A stretch of 39,475 nt of DNA. Source: Clostridia bacterium. GTDB taxonomy: Bacteria > Bacillota > Clostridia > Oscillospirales > CAG-272. The notes beneath the pieces are model-generated. The model did not search any database and was not told the DNA's origin. It saw only the letters and a list, made by a program, of their open reading frames with translations. Positions 36,400-39,475 of this stretch are shown here, in pieces (position 1 is the first letter of the stretch; the number at the start of each line of letters is the position of its first letter). Where the stretch lies: the NCBI GenBank assembly GCA_024405755.1, contig JAKSOD010000012.1, positions 1-39,475 of the forward strand, written 5' to 3'. The position numbers and the translations under genes are program-made.

Positions 36400-36446
36400 A
36401 AAAAAAATCCGGACAGAATACTGAACGAAGGGTATTCTGCCCGGAT
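36400..36446 (-). terminator. Intrinsic terminator on the minus strand, facing rpmF
   Basis: Arms 36407-36421 and 36432-36446 form a 15-bp stem with one mismatch and a 10-nt loop. Eight consecutive A on the plus strand (36400-36407) give a T8 run after the stem on the minus strand. There is no minus-strand gene for it to end nearby, so it would stop antisense transcription heading into rpmF-yceD. On the plus strand it would lie between rpmF and the next gene. Confidence 0.65.
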
Positions 36447-36485
36447 ATTTCATTAAAACTATAATAACAAGGAACGGTATTTATT

Positions 36486-36938
36486 ATGTCTGAAACAAGA
36501 ACCGCAACCACGGAAGCACAATTTCTTGAAGATATTTTCAAAAACGTAAAAATGGGTGCAGATTCTATCGTTAACCTCATGAACCGCGTCAAAGACGAAA
36601 CACTTAAACTCGAAATGACCTACGAACTTGACCGATATGAAGAATTCGCCCGCCGCGCCTCAACTCTTATGACAGAACGCGGACTTAAAGCTAAAGAAGA
36701 AAACCCGATCACTAAGGCATCAGCCAAGATAGGAATGGCAATGAACACCATTACAGATTCCACCACTCCCCACCTTGCCGAGATGCTCATTCAGGGCAGC
36801 GTTATGGGGGTTACCGATCTGTTGAAGCAGATCAGCGTTGCAGAGGAATGCGGTATTGACGGAGACGCAATGCAGCTCGCACGTGAAGCCGTGGATTTTG
36901 AAGAAGATTCCACCGAAAGACTGAAAAAGTTCCTCTGA
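36486..36938 (+). CDS. Hypothetical helical protein (ferritin-like bundle possible)
   Basis: I do not recognise the family with confidence. The 150-aa acidic, soluble protein has no signal peptide or membrane segment and looks entirely helical: helices at about 8-30, 33-66, 75-115 and 118-150 with heptad-like spacing. Patterns such as ELDRYEEFARRAS and TPHLAEMLIQGS recall ferritin-like four-helix bundles (compare DUF2383), but a full set of metal ligands is not evident. AAGGA lies 12 bases before the ATG, a rather long gap. No clear promoter was found; TATAAT at 36460 is too close to the start. A shared terminator separates it from the convergent gene at 37011. Confidence 0.75.
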   Translation: MSETRTATTEAQFLEDIFKNVKMGADSIVNLMNRVKDETLKLEMTYELDRYEEFARRASTLMTERGLKAKEENPITKASAKIGMAMNTITDSTTPHLAEMLIQGSVMGVTDLLKQISVAEECGIDGDAMQLAREAVDFEEDSTERLKKFL

Positions 36939-36958
36939 AAACAAAGCAACGGGACTTT

Positions 36959-36996
36959 GGGTGTTAAAAAACTCGGCACCGAGTTTTTTAACACCC
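36959..36996. terminator. Bidirectional terminator between convergent genes
   Basis: An 18-bp near-perfect inverted repeat (36959-36976 with 36979-36996). Its centre is A6-ACTCGG-CA-CCGAGT-T6, so it gives a hairpin followed by a U-run in both directions, serving the genes ending at 36938 and 37011. Confidence 0.92.
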
Positions 36997-37010
36997 CCTA
37001 TGACGCAAAT

Positions 37011-37292
37011 TCACTCTTTGTTGATCTTTAACTCGTCAAGTTCGCGGCGGATATTGTCCTGCTCAATAATAAGACCGTCGATCTCCGCAAGTATCCCGTC
37101 GATCTTCTCAGCATTTTCCTCGTCGTAACGAAGATGACGGTATGTGAGTTTGCCAAGCTCACGGTATTTTGAGTCTGTCCGGATCTCACTTCTCTTTAAT
37201 TTGACCGAAAGAGTCGCGGTATCTCCGAAACGGACTGCTTCTTTCGTAACTTTATCCGCGAACTTTGCGGTTTTCTCTCCGAATTCAGACAT
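37011..37292 (-). CDS. Small coiled-coil hypothetical protein
   Basis: Not recognised. The 93-aa protein is charged and helical: MSEFGEKTAKFADKVTKEA at the N-terminus, a middle containing SKYRELGKLTYRHLR, and a C-terminal coiled coil of about 35 residues (DEENAEKIDGILAEIDG onward). The order (short amphipathic start, tyrosine-containing helix, coiled coil) recalls small proteins often found with zinc ribbons in Clostridia, but no zinc ligands are present. AAAGGAAG lies eight bases before the ATG, and a sigma-A promoter at 37345-37373 fits its start, so the gene is probably real. It is divergent from spoVAC. Confidence 0.75.
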   Translation of the reverse strand: MSEFGEKTAKFADKVTKEAVRFGDTATLSVKLKRSEIRTDSKYRELGKLTYRHLRYDEENAEKIDGILAEIDGLIIEQDNIRRELDELKINKE

Positions 37293-37344
37293 TTTTATTT
37301 CTTCCTTTCATTTGCAGTTACCGTTTGATTTTTCTTTCATATAC

Positions 37345-37373
37345 ATTATACTACATATCCGCCGTTTTGTAAA
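37345..37373 (-). promoter_or_regulatory. Sigma-A promoter of the coiled-coil protein gene
   Basis: TTTACA (37368-37373) and TATAAT (37345-37350) on the minus strand with a 17-bp spacer; predicted start near 37338. Confidence 0.78.
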
Positions 37374-37410
37374 CATCTTTTTGGCAGTCGGCGGAGAAAG
37401 GAGTTTAATT

Positions 37411-37854
37411 ATGAATATCGGAAGCAAAGAATATTCCAAATATGCCGACGCCCATGCACCGAGATCCGACATCTGGCGAGACTGCGCCCGTGCTTTTCTC
37501 GTCGGCGGATTGATCTGCGCCGTAGGTCAGGGACTGAACAATCTGTGGACTGCTCTCGGAATGAACGAGGAGGACGGTGGACTAACAACTTCCGCGATCC
37601 TCATACTGACCGCCGTAGTACTCACAGCCATAGGTATTTTTGACGATATTGCCAAAGTCGCCGGCGCAGGCACTCTCGTTCCTATCACGGGTTTTGCGAA
37701 CTCCGTTGCATCTCCCGCCATTGACAGCCGTGATGAGGGCTGGGTCCTCGGCGTAGGAGCAAAGATTTTTACGGTTGCAGGTCCCGTGCTCCTCTACGGC
37801 ACTCTTGCGGGAACGCTGTATGGAATCATTTATTGGATAACGACATTATTCTGA
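37411..37854 (+). CDS. spoVAC: Stage V sporulation protein AC (orphan)
   Basis: The ATG at 37411 has AAAGGAG seven bases upstream; the longer open frame from 37144 is antisense to the neighbouring gene and is rejected. The 147-aa protein matches SpoVAC: N-terminal KEYSKYADAHAPRSDIWRDCARAFLVGGLICAVGQ, then a helix-rich core with IGIFDDIAKVAGAGTLVPITGFANSVASPAIDSR and a C-terminal membrane segment. SpoVAC is a mechanosensitive channel component that moves dipicolinic acid across the spore inner membrane in spore formers. Here spoVAD and spoVAE do not follow: a hairpin comes 14 bp after the stop. CATTATA at 37344-37350 fits a sigma-G -10 loosely, but no -35 supports it. Confidence 0.9.
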   Translation: MNIGSKEYSKYADAHAPRSDIWRDCARAFLVGGLICAVGQGLNNLWTALGMNEEDGGLTTSAILILTAVVLTAIGIFDDIAKVAGAGTLVPITGFANSVASPAIDSRDEGWVLGVGAKIFTVAGPVLLYGTLAGTLYGIIYWITTLF

Positions 37855-37868
37855 ACTGAATTAATCAA

Positions 37869-37911
37869 AGACCGGACTTGTCACCGACACATCAGGCAAC
37901 AAGTCCGGTCT
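37869..37911. terminator. Candidate terminator between spoVAC and the phosphatase gene
   Basis: A perfect 13-bp stem (37869-37881 with 37899-37911) and 17-nt loop between convergent genes. The U-tracts are poor on both strands, so efficiency may be modest. Confidence 0.6.
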
Positions 37912-37962
37912 ATTCAGATGTGAATTATAAAATGATTTTTTATAATCAACTTTGCGTAATTC

Positions 37963-39168
37963 TTATTTTTCCACTTTCATTATCTTAATAATGGAATTCA
38001 TTTCTTCATCGGTAACGCCTATGGAAATCAGATAATTGCGGATTTTTTCGCTGAGTGTATCACCGTCAAACTTCTTGAAAGCGGCAACATAATGATCCGC
38101 CGCCTGTATCTGAGATGCCGGTCGGGTATTGCCCTCAATGTTGCCGAGATTTGAAAATACATAATCATAATAAAGATCGCTCTCATCAACTCCGAGCAAT
38201 CCGTTTACAAGAAAAGCGATAAGGTTTGTACGGTCTGTTCCGATACTGCAATGGAAAAAGATCGGGTAATTATTCTCGTCGGCAAGGATCTGAAACACGT
38301 GTCTTATCTCGTTTTTGTTATTTGAAATATCTTTGGCATTGGTTATGGGGCAGGCAAAGTACGTCACCGTGCTGCCGAGAAGACTTTCTGTTATTCCCGC
38401 TTCGCTGAGTGTACGCAGATCTATCTCGGATTTCACCCGTAATTGTTCCAGCATAGTTCTGATCCCGTTTTCGGTAATCTCCGCCTTGCCGGATTCGTTT
38501 TTGCTGAGTCTCGCGGTACGGTAAAGCAATCCCTGACGTGTATATCCGCCGTCAAGAGTATTTCTGCCTCCGAGATCTCTCGCATTGGTAATACCGTCAA
38601 TATACAGATTTCGCGGCCACGCAGAATCTGTGGTAAAAGTTGAAACGGGACTTACGTCATCACCGTCAGAGGTGTGGGCGGTGACCTGCCAATAATACTT
38701 CGTACCGATTTTCACGTTATATACCGAAAGTTTTGATTCAGCAGTCTCATATATCCATGCGTCGGAAAGATCCTCTTTATCGCTGATGACAACGGTAAAT
38801 CCGGTCGCGGTACCGTCATACGACCATACAAAGTCAACCACTTTCGGTCGGCTGACCTCGGAGTTGCCGTGGGCGTATTTCAGAGCGTTCTCATAAGAGT
38901 CTTTAAGCAGTCTTTTTTGCATACTGCTGTGGATAACAACTCCGTCTTTGGGTTTGCTGAATGTAAATACATCCGAATACACGGGAGCCGCAGAGGTTTC
39001 TTCTCTGCTTTCCTCCGGATTGTCTGCGGTATCCGAAGCCGACGTACTGTCAGAAACAGTGCTTTCATTTCCTTCTCCGCTCTTACTGCATCCCGCGAAT
39101 GCTGTCACAATAAGCAGCAACGCTATAAGGCAAATGAACCCCGTGAAAATACGTCTGTTTGTTTTCAT
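37963..39168 (-). CDS. Surface lipoprotein tyrosine phosphatase with Fn3-like domain
   Basis: The 401-aa protein has a lipoprotein signal (MKTNRRIF, hydrophobic core, lipobox AFAGC with Cys27), a Ser/Glu/Thr-rich linker to about 65, a beta-rich domain at about 105-182 resembling fibronectin type III (YYWQVTAHTSDGD, VSTFTT), and a tyrosine-phosphatase-like domain from about 186. That domain has ITNARDLGG (193-201), LYRTARLS, and the P-loop HCSIGTDRT with Cys307 and Arg313 (CX5R) of the Y_phosphatase3 family, where HCTAGKDRTG is common. It would be anchored outside the membrane, so targets are extracellular phosphoproteins, phosphosugars or lipids. AAAGGA precedes the ATG; its promoter is at 39227-39255. 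Confidence 0.87.
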   Translation of the reverse strand: MKTNRRIFTGFICLIALLLIVTAFAGCSKSGEGNESTVSDSTSASDTADNPEESREETSAAPVYSDVFTFSKPKDGVVIHSSMQKRLLKDSYENALKYAHGNSEVSRPKVVDFVWSYDGTATGFTVVISDKEDLSDAWIYETAESKLSVYNVKIGTKYYWQVTAHTSDGDDVSPVSTFTTDSAWPRNLYIDGITNARDLGGRNTLDGGYTRQGLLYRTARLSKNESGKAEITENGIRTMLEQLRVKSEIDLRTLSEAGITESLLGSTVTYFACPITNAKDISNNKNEIRHVFQILADENNYPIFFHCSIGTDRTNLIAFLVNGLLGVDESDLYYDYVFSNLGNIEGNTRPASQIQAADHYVAAFKKFDGDTLSEKIRNYLISIGVTDEEMNSIIKIMKVEK

Positions 39169-39226
39169 TTTTTACGATCCTTTCATTGTAAAGGTATCCG
39201 GCTGATGAACCTGATTTTACGTGTCT

Positions 39227-39255
39227 ATTTTACCACAATCACTTTCTTTTGTCAA
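39227..39255 (-). promoter_or_regulatory. Sigma-A promoter of the lipoprotein phosphatase gene
   Basis: TTGACA (39250-39255) and TAAAAT (39227-39232) on the minus strand are 17 bp apart, with an extended -10 TGG. The start near 39220 leaves a leader of about 50 nt. Confidence 0.8.
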
Positions 39256-39385
39256 CTGCCGCATGTCATTTCAGAATGAAAATACGCATTTCATCCATAA
39301 GATATAAAGGTTCTTCACTTCAAAGAAGATCATATGTTGCTTGTCACGCACTTTTTCTTCTTTATTATATTATTATAAAAGCAAC

Positions 39386-39419
39386 ATATCGCCGCCGCGT
39401 AACAACGCGGCGGCGATAT
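39386..39419 (-). terminator. Terminator of the gene at the right edge
   Basis: A perfect 15-bp GC-rich stem (39386-39400 with 39405-39419) and 4-nt loop, about 20 bp beyond the stop codon of the partial gene; a T-rich stretch follows a few bases later on the minus strand. Confidence 0.8.
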
Positions 39420-39437
39420 AGATTGTTCTGTTTTTGA

Positions 39438-39475
39438 TCAGCCGTTGACGCCGAGTCCGCGTGCGGCAAGATATT
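39438..39475 (-). CDS. Partial CDS, C-terminal 11 residues only
   Basis: The last visible codons on the minus strand read YLAARGLGVNG followed by TGA at 39438-39440. The gene runs off the window. The strong hairpin just downstream supports a real gene end. Too little is visible to name a family. Confidence 0.5.
   Translation of the reverse strand, partial: YLAARGLGVNG

Noticed and set aside
37144..37410. N-terminal extension of spoVAC
   Set aside because: It is antisense to the coiled-coil gene; the homologous SpoVAC sequence starts at 37411 behind AAAGGAG.
1..39475. CRISPR arrays, insertion sequences, tRNA or rRNA genes
   Set aside because: None was seen: no spaced direct repeats, transposase genes, terminal inverted repeats or tRNA-like cloverleaf sequences were noticed on reading both strands.

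Overview
The window looks like a chromosomal segment of a low-to-mid GC Bacillota (Clostridia), plausibly an uncultured gut Oscillospirales/Ruminococcaceae-type organism. This rests on the rpoB-rpoC / rpsL-rpsG-fusA-tuf order, strong AGGAGG-type ribosome binding sites, canonical sigma-A promoters, a SpoVAC protein (endospore-former lineage), and a CpsBCD-type tyrosine-kinase exopolysaccharide (EPS) locus. The lineage is an inference; no rRNA gene is present to confirm it.

Layout. (1) 1-12440, minus strand: core information processing, in transcription order rpoB-rpoC, then rpsL-rpsG-fusA-tuf. Each group has its own TTGACA-N17-TATAAT promoter, and tuf ends at a strong terminator. (2) 12844-15359: an AI-2E/YtvI-like permease (+), a small three-helix membrane protein (-), and divergently from it a helix-turn-helix/S24-protease repressor of HdiR/LexA type (+). 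(3) 15469-35085, minus strand, about 20 kb: an EPS/capsule locus. From its promoter near 35200 it reads: initiating sugar transferase, UDP-glucuronate 4-epimerase, hexapeptide acyltransferase, UDP-glucose dehydrogenase, a split second acyltransferase, the PssD/PssE glycosyltransferase pair, then three GT4 glycosyltransferases interspersed with five ATP-grasp proteins (four TupA-like, one sugar-transfer type), polymerase (Wzy), flippase (Wzx), then a CpsB phosphatase, CpsC chain-length regulator and CpsD tyrosine kinase behind an internal promoter, and a terminal lipoprotein. (4) 35484-39475: yceD-rpmF, two small uncharacterised genes, an orphan spoVAC, a surface lipoprotein tyrosine phosphatase, and the last codons of an unidentified gene at the right edge.

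How the genes work together. Ugd and the 4-epimerase supply UDP-glucuronate and UDP-galacturonate; the sugar transferase, PssDE and GT4 enzymes build a lipid-linked repeat; Wzx and Wzy export and polymerise it under control of the CpsBCD phosphotyrosine cycle. The unusual part is the number of ATP-grasp ligase-fold proteins. TupA, the namesake of the family, belongs to teichuronopeptide synthesis (glucuronate plus glutamate polymer), so the leading hypothesis is a uronic-acid capsule heavily decorated by ATP-dependent ligation, for example with amino acids. A second unusual point is a (K/R)YG tandem repeat on the cytoplasmic tail of CpsC, which adds a second tyrosine cluster to that on CpsD.

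Across the window, nine promoters found by eye all have exactly 17-bp spacers, and seven carry a TGn extended -10.
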